Assembly: GCF_000518485.1 (NCBI RefSeq) | Contig: NZ_JADR01000009.1 | Span: 124,001 to 188,000 of the forward strand | Direction of reading: 5' to 3' | Length of the DNA: 64,000 nt | From: Olleya marilimosa CAM030 | GTDB lineage: Bacteria; Bacteroidota; Bacteroidia; Flavobacteriales; Flavobacteriaceae | Shown: piece by piece, positions 1 to 8,738 of the stretch | Layout: every line of letters begins with the position of its first letter | Position numbering within the stretch: the first letter of the stretch is position 1 | Translations under genes and position numbers: made by a program | Notes under the pieces: model-generated | The model's database searches: none | What the model saw: the letters and a program-made list of their open reading frames with translations, nothing else | What the model was told of the DNA's origin: nothing

Positions 1-1
1 A

Positions 2-502
2 AACGCATCCATTGGTATGGTTGCTGGCTATTGTTATATCGAAAAGAATAACGACTGGGTTTTAGAATCTATTACTGGTAAAGATCACATAAGAGGAGCG
101 CTTAAAGCCTACCGAAAAGATTGTTTTGAAGCCATTGGACAATTAAAAAAATCTATGGGTTGGGATACCATTGACGAGCTTTTAGCAAAGTATAACAACT
201 GGTCCATTGTCTTAGACGAAAGTTTACATGTTAAGCATTTAAAACCTACAGGAGCTAGCTACAATAAAGGTGCAAAACACCTGCAAGGCGAAGCCATGTA
301 TAAAATGCGTTATGGTTTTACACTGACGTTAATTACTGCTTTAAAAATGAGTGTAAAAAAGAAAAGCTTTAGATACTTTAAAGATTATATTGTTGGGTAT
401 TTGAAAGCCACAAGTAACAAACCTGAGCGCTTAATTACTAAGGCAGAAGGACGGTTTATTAGAGATCTAAGATGGAAAGGTGTAAAGCAAAAATTATTTT
501 AA
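2..502 (+). CDS. Glycosyltransferase family 2, C-terminal part (5' truncated by window edge)
   Basis: The reading frame is open from base 2, so the start lies outside the window; the ATG at 17 is probably internal. The visible 166 residues contain GALKAYRKDCFEAIG followed by GWDTIDELLA, a block found in GT-A fold family-2 glycosyltransferases after the catalytic DXD region, and a basic C-terminus (KGVKQKLF). The protein probably transfers a sugar onto a cell-surface polysaccharide or lipid; donor and acceptor cannot be read from this part. Its stop overlaps by 4 bases the stop of the convergent nuclease gene. Confidence 0.8.
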   Translation, partial: NASIGMVAGYCYIEKNNDWVLESITGKDHIRGALKAYRKDCFEAIGQLKKSMGWDTIDELLAKYNNWSIVLDESLHVKHLKPTGASYNKGAKHLQGEAMYKMRYGFTLTLITALKMSVKKKSFRYFKDYIVGYLKATSNKPERLITKAEGRFIRDLRWKGVKQKLF

Positions 503-1305
503 AAGCTCCATCCTTTATAACTACTTGAAGCTTCTAGCCGATCTTCAATAGTATCATCTAATTCTGAAAAGAAATCAATACCTGTTAATTGTTCTATATG
601 ATCAACAGACGTTACAAATTTATATAAAGGCTGATCAGACTCGATATGTGGCAACAAAAAAGCAATCACTTTGGTATTACCGTTATTATTATCTATTAAT
701 ACTTTATAAAACTGATTAGGAATAGATACCTCTTCCTCTCCTATTGTTTTTAATCCATTCTCCAAAACACCTCCAGAAACGACAAAAACACCATCATACT
801 TGCTAGCCCAATACCGTGTTTTTTGTTCTAACCTGTTCCAAACACCTGCGTTAAAATCGTGATTTTGAGGCGAGATGTTACTAGTTAAAAAAGTTTCGTC
901 GTGCGCTTCTTTACTATATTTTCTATCTCCTGCTGGACAAAGATGCCCACGATCATAATCCGAATTTTTATAATTACGCCAATGTGCAGCACCAGTTTTT
1001 ACAGCATTGTCAACTTCAAAATAAGGACGTTTATAATCTGCATTACTTAAATGAGATTTTTTAAGCTCATAAGCCACCCATTCTGCTTGCTCGTGTGGCT
1101 CGCTATAACTTAAACTATAACCACTATGATGTACAATTTGTCCTGTTGTACTTGTTGGTAAAAAGTATTGGTTTGTATTAGTTTTTACTGTTGCTCCATT
1201 TGTAACAGTTTCAACTTTTTCTTGAGTATCTAAATAGTTATTTACTCCATAGGAAGCAATAAGTACTAATGCGGTTAATATAGAATACTTAGTTTTATTG
1301 GACAT
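499..1305 (-). CDS. DNA/RNA non-specific endonuclease (NUC, DRGH family), exported or membrane-anchored
   Basis: The 268-aa protein has an N-terminal hydrophobic segment (about residues 8-24) acting as a signal peptide or anchor, then a NUC domain with the hallmark DRGH at 118-121 (general-base His) and the metal-ligand region SPQNHDFNAGVWNRLE at about 145-160. Enzymes of this family cleave DNA and RNA using one divalent metal ion. It probably works outside the cytoplasm, for nucleic-acid scavenging or biofilm DNA turnover (inference). Its ATG shares one base with the TAA of the upstream surface-protein gene, so the two are very likely co-transcribed and translationally coupled. Confidence 0.9.
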   Translation of the reverse strand: MSNKTKYSILTALVLIASYGVNNYLDTQEKVETVTNGATVKTNTNQYFLPTSTTGQIVHHSGYSLSYSEPHEQAEWVAYELKKSHLSNADYKRPYFEVDNAVKTGAAHWRNYKNSDYDRGHLCPAGDRKYSKEAHDETFLTSNISPQNHDFNAGVWNRLEQKTRYWASKYDGVFVVSGGVLENGLKTIGEEEVSIPNQFYKVLIDNNNGNTKVIAFLLPHIESDQPLYKFVTSVDHIEQLTGIDFFSELDDTIEDRLEASSSYKGWSF

Positions 1306-4271
1306 TAACGTTTAATAAATTTAAGATTAACCAACTGTCCATTAGCCTTTGTGATTTTAGCAATATATACTCCTGAGTTTATGTTTGACAAATCAACTTC
1401 CTGAGATTCAAGAGTATTTATTGTTTTAACATTTTGACCTAATAGGTTAAATACATTTATATTTTTAATACTATTCAGGTTTTCATAATCTTTAAATACT
1501 AAAGCATTTTTAGAACTATCAAAATAAACAAAGGATTGTGTGGATACAAAATCTTCAGTAGATAGGGTTTCTGATGATTGATATACAATAGAAAATCTAG
1601 ACACGTCAACTCCTGACGCTAAATTTAATGTTACAGGATTAGATTTAATATCGTATAACGTATTTGTTTGATTGTCCTTTAAATAAATAGTTTGGTTTTC
1701 AGGAAAATTTAAGGTCTCACTAATTTGGAAAGTAAAATTACCTGAGTTTGAAATATCAATTCCTAAAGGAATTTCGTCTGAAACATCAAAACTATTTAGA
1801 CCTTGAATACTTAATCTTTGATCAGGAATTACCCAATAAAGATCATTAGGTAAATCATTAAACATTTCGCTATCGTAACCTCTATCAAATGCTGTACTTG
1901 CATTAGCATCATAACCTAAAGCAATAGTAGACTCGTTATCATTATTATCCTTAAACTTAAGCCAGAATTTAATACGATTATCAGTTAAAGCTTGTTGAGC
2001 AGATCTAAAAAAAGTAGTTTCACCTAAAGATTCTTTTGCAAATACACGTTGATTATTATTAAAAGTAATCGTTCCAGAATTATCAATTTTCACAAAAAAG
2101 CCTTGTGCTACTGCTACATTACTTGTTGGAGCCCCTTTAGTTGTTGTTCCTCCATTTGTTGGTGGTGCAGGAGAACCAATGGATGTTAATAAATTATAAG
2201 TTGCATAACCACCTTTATAATTAGCTAAAATATGCGAATTATTAGATTCAAAATGCTCATAGAAATAAAGCGTACCATCTATTACAGATAAATTATCATT
2301 AATAAACTGGTCAGCATCCATTGCAGATGGATATGGGTTTCCTATTAAAATTTGATTTCCTCCTATTGCTGGCACATTGTAATCGCCATCATTAGCTGTC
2401 CCTCTAAACACATAATTTTGATCAACAGATGGGAATGGAGAAGGTGACACATTACCAGAACCTTTCATGATATAACCTGTTGTTGGGCTAAGTGGTGTTG
2501 TAGTAGAAATTTGATTCCATCCATAATAATTATCAATTAAATTATTAAAAGTATGTAACCAATAACTGCTAATTTCTCCTGGAGAAGCTAATGGATTAGC
2601 ATCATAACCTGATGTAAAACCTACTGGACCTGTTTCGGTTTCTAAAAAGCTTACTTGCCAACTACCACCTCTATTAACAGGAGCACTCCAATAATTGTAA
2701 TTATACAAATTATAAGTACCTTGTTGTCTAATTTTTAATTCACCAGAACCAGAGTTTAAGCTTGTACCTGTATGATTTTGTATTAGCTGAGCATCACCAA
2801 TCAACTCAATTGTTCCTTGATTAACAATACCGTTTTCAACTTCTAATAAAATACCATCTTCAACTTGTAATGTAGCTCCTGATTGCACCTCAACCTCTTT
2901 TACAAAAGCGTCTGCTGTCAAAAAGGCTGTGCTACCTGACTTTACAATTAACTTAAAACATGAATCTGTATTATTTGGTGCATTAGATGCTCCTGAACCA
3001 TTATAGTAAGTTGAGCCATCCCATACAATTTCATCTACATATTTAATAGTAAAGTAATCTCCATCCGTAAAAGACACGCCTGTTGCTGTTGCAGCGTTAC
3101 CGGAAACTGATAAATTATAAGTTGTAGGACTTCCAAAATTACTATCATTATCCACCACTAATTGTAATGTATTACATGTTATAGCACTTGCTATACTTGA
3201 AATATCAAATGACACTGAAACTGAACCTAAGTCACCTACCTTACTAACACGCCATTTAGAGTTTAATTGTTTTGTATAGGTAGTCGTTTCTGTTACTAGA
3301 GCGTAAGTTTGATCTTTAGTCTCTTCTCCCCAAAATAAATATTCGTTATTTGACAAAGCTGAAGGCGTATTAATTCTAACTATCCCTGTTCCTCTAGAAT
3401 CCGCATGGTTACTACCATCGCCAGCCTGTCCTATTCCTGCTACATTAAAATCAAAGTTTCCATTTACAGCATTATCTTGAATATAAAAATCCACAGCACT
3501 ATTTAAAGTTAAACCATATTTTGCTGTTAGGTAGTTTTGAATAATAATTCTTTCAGCAGAATTAATAACTTGATTAAAAATAATAACTTCTGTAAAATCA
3601 CCTTGATGAGATTGATTTTCTGCATAATTAGCATCTACTGCATCTTGCTCACCAGCTAATGATAAACTACCACCAGGAGTTATACTTGTACCGTTTCTAT
3701 GACTGGTCGTTCTTTTTAAAACCCCATCTAAATATGAAGTTAATCCTAAACCGGTATTAATCCAACTCATGTCCACCATATGCCAAGCACCATCGTTAGC
3801 ATCAATGTTTAAACCTGTGTTATTTGCACGATAGTACTGTAAATCATTACTATTAAACAATAAATAATCATTATCACGTCCTGCTGAATTATAGGACAAA
3901 ATCCCATCACTTGAATCTGTGGTTTTATTAATATAGAACGTAGTAATTTGTGTTGAGGGAAAGTCTGTGAAGTTAGTTTTTCTTAAACGTCTATTTCCTG
4001 TTTCGAATCTAACAACATCATAACCATTTACAACATTAGTTTTTACAATTGGTCTAAAAGCTGGATCAGGTTGTGACAATGAGTTTGCATTTCCTGAGGC
4101 GTCATCCCAAGTTTCTAAAACTGTTCCATCTGATACTGAAAAACTGTCAGGCTTTAACCATAAAACTTGTGTTGACGAATTACCAACACCTCCTGGACCT
4201 GTTTGAGAAAATAAATAAATAGGTAAGAATAATGCTAAAAGCATTACTACTTTTAAGGGACTTTGAAACAT
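1305..4271 (-). CDS. Large T9SS-exported surface protein with LamG-like domain
   Basis: A 988-aa protein with a signal peptide (about 1-22, ending LFSQ). After it comes a LamG/concanavalin-like domain (VLWLKPDSF... to about residue 255, ending in YLTAKYGLTL, a signature of this domain in Flavobacteriia). The middle is rich in Asn, Ser, Thr and Gly with beta-structure. The C-terminal 80 residues (NINVFNLLGQNVKTINTL... GVYIAKITKANGQ... LKFIKR) form a type A T9SS sorting domain. It should cross the outer membrane through the type IX system and be anchored or released; ligand unknown. It is the first gene of a two-gene unit with the nuclease. Confidence 0.9.
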   Translation of the reverse strand: MFQSPLKVVMLLALFLPIYLFSQTGPGGVGNSSTQVLWLKPDSFSVSDGTVLETWDDASGNANSLSQPDPAFRPIVKTNVVNGYDVVRFETGNRRLRKTNFTDFPSTQITTFYINKTTDSSDGILSYNSAGRDNDYLLFNSNDLQYYRANNTGLNIDANDGAWHMVDMSWINTGLGLTSYLDGVLKRTTSHRNGTSITPGGSLSLAGEQDAVDANYAENQSHQGDFTEVIIFNQVINSAERIIIQNYLTAKYGLTLNSAVDFYIQDNAVNGNFDFNVAGIGQAGDGSNHADSRGTGIVRINTPSALSNNEYLFWGEETKDQTYALVTETTTYTKQLNSKWRVSKVGDLGSVSVSFDISSIASAITCNTLQLVVDNDSNFGSPTTYNLSVSGNAATATGVSFTDGDYFTIKYVDEIVWDGSTYYNGSGASNAPNNTDSCFKLIVKSGSTAFLTADAFVKEVEVQSGATLQVEDGILLEVENGIVNQGTIELIGDAQLIQNHTGTSLNSGSGELKIRQQGTYNLYNYNYWSAPVNRGGSWQVSFLETETGPVGFTSGYDANPLASPGEISSYWLHTFNNLIDNYYGWNQISTTTPLSPTTGYIMKGSGNVSPSPFPSVDQNYVFRGTANDGDYNVPAIGGNQILIGNPYPSAMDADQFINDNLSVIDGTLYFYEHFESNNSHILANYKGGYATYNLLTSIGSPAPPTNGGTTTKGAPTSNVAVAQGFFVKIDNSGTITFNNNQRVFAKESLGETTFFRSAQQALTDNRIKFWLKFKDNNDNESTIALGYDANASTAFDRGYDSEMFNDLPNDLYWVIPDQRLSIQGLNSFDVSDEIPLGIDISNSGNFTFQISETLNFPENQTIYLKDNQTNTLYDIKSNPVTLNLASGVDVSRFSIVYQSSETLSTEDFVSTQSFVYFDSSKNALVFKDYENLNSIKNINVFNLLGQNVKTINTLESQEVDLSNINSGVYIAKITKANGQLVNLKFIKR

Positions 4272-4415
4272 GCTATTAATATTTAGGGACTGCTAAAGTA
4301 TAAAAACAAGAAAACCGTTAAAAGCATTTAAGACTATGTTTAACACACATTTCGATAAAGCGTCTATTACATCGATGACTGAGGTTTTAACCACACTTCC
4401 AATATGTTAAAAGAA

Positions 4416-4445
4416 AAAAGCCACGTTAAAACGTAGCTTTTTATT
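4416..4445 (-). terminator. Intrinsic terminator, probably bidirectional
   Basis: AAAGCCACGTT and AACGTAGCTTT form a stem with one mismatch around a 2-base AA loop. On the minus strand it is followed by CTTTTTTCTTTT and lies just past the stop of the 4467-5171 lipoprotein gene. Confidence 0.75.
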
Positions 4446-4466
4446 TACAAAAAAAATAGACTAAAT

Positions 4467-5171
4467 TTATTTATCGTCAGCGACTTTATTTAGCTTTTTT
4501 ATTTCTTCATTATACTCTTCTCTAGCATCATCTAAATCACCATCATCCATAATCTCTTCTTTATATTCTTCATTAGCTTTACGATTAATTTTGACATATT
4601 TATCAAAGGTTTCATTAATCTCTTCAACTAAATCATCATAAGCTTCATTTAACTCTTCTAAATTTCTGACATTACGTTTTTCCTTTCCGTTTTGTTCCTT
4701 AATATATTCGTTATATTCCTTTTGAACGTCTTCAATATCTTCGGTGATTTCTTCTGTTTTCATCCAATCTGGTCGTGTACTTTGAAGTGACGCAATTATT
4801 GGTCCCATATTAGGTATTTCAGCTGATTTAGTTTTAAAGTCTGCGCCTTCTATTTTTTTCATTTCAATGGAAAGCTTATTAAAGCCATCCCATCCACTAA
4901 TTTGCATAGCGTTTACTTTAGTGTTTACAGATCTAGTGACAACATTACCTGTCTTGATTGTTGCTGTATTACCATCAGACCTATTTTTATTTTTAGCTAC
5001 CAATTTATCTGAATTTGAATACATTGCATTTGAATTAGCTTCTAATTTTACTTCTTGATTAGTTTCTGAATCCGTAATATCTGATTGCTTATTTTTTTTA
5101 TCATCCATACAAGACGTGATTAGAAGTCCTGTTATTATAGTTATTCCGATTGCATTTTTTAAATTTTTCAT
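4467..5171 (-). CDS. Highly charged predicted lipoprotein, function unknown
   Basis: The 234-aa product has a lipoprotein signal peptide with lipobox ITSC (acylated Cys21). The mature part is unusually rich in Lys, Glu, Asp and Asn. Residues from about 135 to the end are almost all Glu/Lys/Asp with heptad-like spacing, suggesting a long charged helix or coiled coil in the periplasm. I recognise no family. It is monocistronic, bounded by a terminator at 4416-4445 and an AT-rich leader upstream. The gene is likely real: a convincing lipobox and a consistent reading frame support it. Confidence 0.75.
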   Translation of the reverse strand: MKNLKNAIGITIITGLLITSCMDDKKNKQSDITDSETNQEVKLEANSNAMYSNSDKLVAKNKNRSDGNTATIKTGNVVTRSVNTKVNAMQISGWDGFNKLSIEMKKIEGADFKTKSAEIPNMGPIIASLQSTRPDWMKTEEITEDIEDVQKEYNEYIKEQNGKEKRNVRNLEELNEAYDDLVEEINETFDKYVKINRKANEEYKEEIMDDGDLDDAREEYNEEIKKLNKVADDK

Positions 5172-5372
5172 AATAATATTTTTGGTTTAATTCAAAGATA
5201 TTAGACTTTCTATACACTAAATCACAAAAAATTATAAAATAAACATAAAAATGAAGATTAAATTAACATTAACTTAAATAAATTAACAAAACAAGACCTT
5301 TTAATAAAACAAAATGTTAAAATTTATGTTTTAATTGTGAATTATTCAAAAAATTAACAAACAATAATAAAC

Positions 5373-5405
5373 AAAAAAGCCTTCCCAAACGGAAAGGCTT
5401 TTTAC
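5373..5405 (-). terminator. Intrinsic terminator downstream of valS
   Basis: AAAAGCCTTCC and GGAAAGGCTTTT form a GC-cored stem with one bulge around the loop CAAAC, with T-rich tails on both strands, so it may work both ways. It sits 23 bases past the valS stop. Confidence 0.8.
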
Positions 5406-5427
5406 ATATAAATATAATTTTAAACTA

Positions 5428-8064
5428 CTACTTTAAACTAGCCAAGCTACTTTTTAATGTTTCTATTTTAGCTAAAGCATCTGCTTCTTTGTTACGCTCA
5501 TTAGCAATTACTTGCTCTGGTGCACCAGCTACAAAACGCTCGTTAGACAGCTTTTTTTGTACAGACTTAAGGAAACCTTCTGTGTACTTTAATTCTTCGG
5601 TTAACTTAACAATCTCAGCTTCCACATCTATTGCTCCATCCATTGGAATAAAATACTCGTTAGATTTTACTCTAAAGGTTAAAGCCCCTTCTACAGGTTC
5701 ATTTACATATTCAATAGTTTCTAAATTACCTAGCTTTACAATAACTGAATCAAAATCTGAATTAGAATTTTCATTGTTTATAACTGAAAAACCAATAGCA
5801 TCTTTAAAAGCAATATTCTTTTCTTTTCTAACGGTTCTTATTCCCGAAATCACTTCCGAAGCAAATTCAAATTGAGAAATCAACTCCTGGTTTACTGGTT
5901 TTGCTTCTGGCCATTTTGCAACAATTAAAGCTTCCTCTGGAGAACGCTCTGCTATATATTGCCAGATTTCTTCAGTTAAAAAAGGCATAAATGGATGTAA
6001 TATTTTTAAGTTATCCTCAAAAATAGTCATCACCTGTTTATACGTTGTCGCATCAATTGGTTGTTGATATGCTGGCTTTACTATTTCTAATAACCAACCA
6101 CAAAAATCATCGTAAACTAATTTATAAATAGACATTAAAGCACCGCTTAAACGGTATTTACTAAAGTGATCTTCAATTTCTACTAATACTTCGCTAAATT
6201 TAGATTCGTACCACTCAAGAGCAATTTTACTTGATTCTGGTTGTGGTATAGTTTCGCTTACTTCCCATAAATTAGTCAAGTTAAAGGCGTTCCACACTTT
6301 GTTTCCAAACCCTTTCCCTTGTTGGCACAATGTTTCGTCAAACATTAAATCGTTTCCTGCTGCACTACTTAATAGTAATCCAACACGAACACCATCTGCA
6401 CTATAATCTTCAATTAATTTTAAAGCGTCTGGTGAGTTCCCTAAAGATTTAGACATTTTACGACGTTGCTTATCACGTACCAAACCTGTTAAGTACACAT
6501 TGTTAAATGGCTTTTGATCTTTATACTCATAACCTGCAATAATCATACGTGCTACCCAAAAGAATAAAATATCTGGTCCAGTTACTAAATCGTTTGTAGG
6601 ATAATAGTATTTAATGTCTTCGTTTTCTGGATTACGTATACCATCAAAAACAGACATTGGCCATAACCAAGAACTAAACCAAGTGTCTAATGCATCAGTA
6701 TCTTGTTTTAAATCTGTTGCTTTTAAATTTGCTTTTCCTGTGACTTTTTGTGCTTTTAAAACAGCATCTTCTATAGTTTCGGCAACTACAAAGTCTTCTT
6801 TTCCATCTCCATAGAAATACGCAGGAATTTGTTGTCCCCAAAGTAATTGACGTGAAATATTCCAATCACGAATATTCTCCATCCAATGACGATAGGTGTT
6901 TTCAAATTTCTTAGGAAATAATTTAATTTCAGCATCATCACCAAGTACAGCTTCAATTGCTGGCTTAACCAACTCTTCCATTTTTAAGAACCATTGGTCG
7001 CTTAATCGTGGTTCGATGACTGCTTTAGTACGCTCACTAGTTCCTACTTTATTCATGTGCGTTTCAGTCTTTACTAAAACACCTGTTTCTTCTAATACTT
7101 TTGCTACATTCTTTCTCGCAACAAAACGATCTTGACCTTCAAATTGCAATCCAAAACTATTTAATGTTGCGTCTTCATGAAAGATATCAATCACTTCTAA
7201 TTTGTGTTTATCTCCAAGATTTTTATCGTTTTCATCGTGAGCAGGTGTTACTTTTAAACACCCTGTTCCAAACTCGATGTCAACATAGTCGTCTTCAATT
7301 ATAGGAATCACACGATTACAAATTGGCACTATGGCTTTTTTTCCACGTAAGTGTGCAAAACGTTCATCTTCTGGATTAATACAAATTGCTGTATCTCCAA
7401 AAATAGTTTCAGGACGTGTTGTAGCGATAGTTAATGTATCGTCGCTTCCCTCAATTTTATAATTTATGTAGTAAAGGTTTCCTTGACGCTCTTCGTGGAT
7501 AACCTCCTCATCAGACAAGGTTGTTTTTGCTTCAGGATCCCAGTTTACCATACGGTAACCTCTGTATATTAATCCTTTTTCATGTAAGTCCACAAACACT
7601 TTAATTACAGCTTCAGACATATCATCATCCATTGTAAATTTAGTGCGTTCCCAATCGCAAGAACATCCTAATTTTTTAAGTTGCTCAAGGATTACGCCTC
7701 CATATTCTTCTGTCCATTCCCAAGCGTGAGCCAAAAACTGGTCACGTGTCAGGTCATTTTTGTCAATACCTTGTTCTTTTAATTTAGCAACAACCTTTGC
7801 TTCTGTAGCAATTGACGCGTGATCTGTACCAGGAACCCAACATGCATTTTTACCTTGTAAACGTGCACGACGTATTAAAACATCTTGTATGGTATTATTA
7901 AGCATGTGTCCCATATGCAAGACTCCTGTTACGTTTGGAGGAGGAATTACAATTGTGTAAGGCTCTCTGTCGTCTGGTTCTGAATGAAAATAATTATTTT
8001 TCATCCAGTAGTCATACCACTTATTTTCTGCTTCAATAGCATTATATTTTGATGGAATTTGCAT
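5428..8064 (-). CDS. valS: Valyl-tRNA synthetase
   Basis: An 878-aa class I aminoacyl-tRNA synthetase that charges tRNA-Val with valine in the cytoplasm. The ATP-binding HIGH motif reads HMGH at 50-53 within PPPNVTGVLHMGHM, and the KMSKS loop is present near residue 535 (RRKMSKSLGN). Between them lies the CP1 editing domain (TIATTRPETIFGDTAI), which hydrolyses Thr-tRNA-Val. The C-terminal 60-70 residues (EAEIVKLTEELKYTEGFL...) form the tRNA-binding coiled coil typical of ValRS. Length is normal. It appears to be a single-gene transcript with its own -7 box at 8095-8102 and a terminator downstream. Confidence 0.98.
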   Translation of the reverse strand: MQIPSKYNAIEAENKWYDYWMKNNYFHSEPDDREPYTIVIPPPNVTGVLHMGHMLNNTIQDVLIRRARLQGKNACWVPGTDHASIATEAKVVAKLKEQGIDKNDLTRDQFLAHAWEWTEEYGGVILEQLKKLGCSCDWERTKFTMDDDMSEAVIKVFVDLHEKGLIYRGYRMVNWDPEAKTTLSDEEVIHEERQGNLYYINYKIEGSDDTLTIATTRPETIFGDTAICINPEDERFAHLRGKKAIVPICNRVIPIIEDDYVDIEFGTGCLKVTPAHDENDKNLGDKHKLEVIDIFHEDATLNSFGLQFEGQDRFVARKNVAKVLEETGVLVKTETHMNKVGTSERTKAVIEPRLSDQWFLKMEELVKPAIEAVLGDDAEIKLFPKKFENTYRHWMENIRDWNISRQLLWGQQIPAYFYGDGKEDFVVAETIEDAVLKAQKVTGKANLKATDLKQDTDALDTWFSSWLWPMSVFDGIRNPENEDIKYYYPTNDLVTGPDILFFWVARMIIAGYEYKDQKPFNNVYLTGLVRDKQRRKMSKSLGNSPDALKLIEDYSADGVRVGLLLSSAAGNDLMFDETLCQQGKGFGNKVWNAFNLTNLWEVSETIPQPESSKIALEWYESKFSEVLVEIEDHFSKYRLSGALMSIYKLVYDDFCGWLLEIVKPAYQQPIDATTYKQVMTIFEDNLKILHPFMPFLTEEIWQYIAERSPEEALIVAKWPEAKPVNQELISQFEFASEVISGIRTVRKEKNIAFKDAIGFSVINNENSNSDFDSVIVKLGNLETIEYVNEPVEGALTFRVKSNEYFIPMDGAIDVEAEIVKLTEELKYTEGFLKSVQKKLSNERFVAGAPEQVIANERNKEADALAKIETLKSSLASLK

Positions 8065-8094
8065 ACTTTGGAATAGTTTTTGAAATATATCTTA

Positions 8095-8102
8095 CAAAAG
8101 TA
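8095..8102 (-). promoter_or_regulatory. Putative -7 box of the valS promoter
   Basis: On the minus strand TACTTTTG matches the Bacteroidota consensus TAnnTTTG, 30 bases before the valS ATG. No convincing -33 TTG is visible at the usual spacing. Confidence 0.5.
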
Positions 8103-8166
8103 CTTATATTTCTGTTTTTGTGAAATTATAACGATGAATAATGTATAGTTAAATATGTTATAAGTA

Positions 8167-8198
8167 TTTGCAAGTATGCATTACATCTAATAACTTTG
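8167..8198 (+). promoter_or_regulatory. Bacteroidota-type sigma-A promoter for the DUF1573 gene
   Basis: A -33 TTTG at 8167-8170 is followed 20 bases later by a -7 box TAACTTTG at 8191-8198, a good fit to TTTG-N19/20-TAnnTTTG. The start codon is at 8251, giving a leader of roughly 45 bases. Confidence 0.65.
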
Positions 8199-8250
8199 TA
8201 AAATGGATTAAAAGTAATTAGATTTACAAACCAATAAAAATCAAAATACA

Positions 8251-8676
8251 ATGAAAAAATTATTTACAATATTATTTATCGGATTGATTAGTTTATCGAT
8301 GAATGCTCAGGACAAAGTAGCAAAAATAGAGTTTAAAGACACTACTATTGACTATGGAACAATTAATAAAGGTGATAATGGTATTAGAACTTTTGAGTTT
8401 ACAAACACAGGAGATGCACCTTTAATTATAACTAAAGTTAGCTCAAGTTGTGGTTGTACTGTGCCTAAAAAACCAGAAAACCCTATCATGCCAGGAGACT
8501 CTGGAGAAATTGAAGTAAAATACGATACACAAAGAGTGATGCCAATTAGAAAAACAATTACTGTTTTATCTAACGCTGAAACACCTACAGTATCTCTTAA
8601 AATTAAAGGGGAAGTAATTGACCCATCTAAAACTAGTGTTTTAGAGAAAAAAGGTAAAAGTGTAATGGAGCAATAA
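8251..8676 (+). CDS. DUF1573 domain-containing exported protein
   Basis: A 141-aa protein with a signal peptide (about 1-19, ending MNAQ) and a single DUF1573 domain with an ASH/MSP-like Ig fold. The diagnostic pattern is present: DTTIDYGTINKGD, then FEFTNTGDAPLIITKV, then SSCGCTVPKKP and SGEIEVKYDTQR. DUF1573 proteins are abundant in Bacteroidota and sit in the periplasm or on the surface; their molecular role is not established. The gene stands alone between a clear promoter and a strong terminator. Confidence 0.9.
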   Translation: MKKLFTILFIGLISLSMNAQDKVAKIEFKDTTIDYGTINKGDNGIRTFEFTNTGDAPLIITKVSSSCGCTVPKKPENPIMPGDSGEIEVKYDTQRVMPIRKTITVLSNAETPTVSLKIKGEVIDPSKTSVLEKKGKSVMEQ

Positions 8677-8701
8677 ACCGTTATAAATTATATTATTCTA
8701 A

Positions 8702-8727
8702 GCCGAAACAATAGTTTCGGCTTTTTT
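8702..8727 (+). terminator. Intrinsic terminator
   Basis: A perfect 8-bp stem GCCGAAAC / GTTTCGGC with an AATA loop is followed by six T. It ends the DUF1573 transcript and lies just beyond the end of the convergent protease gene. Confidence 0.9.
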
Positions 8728-8738
8728 ATGCTTAATAT

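Noticed and set aside
5489-5875. Plus-strand frame of 128 codons inside valS
   Set aside because: Shadow of valS coding sequence.
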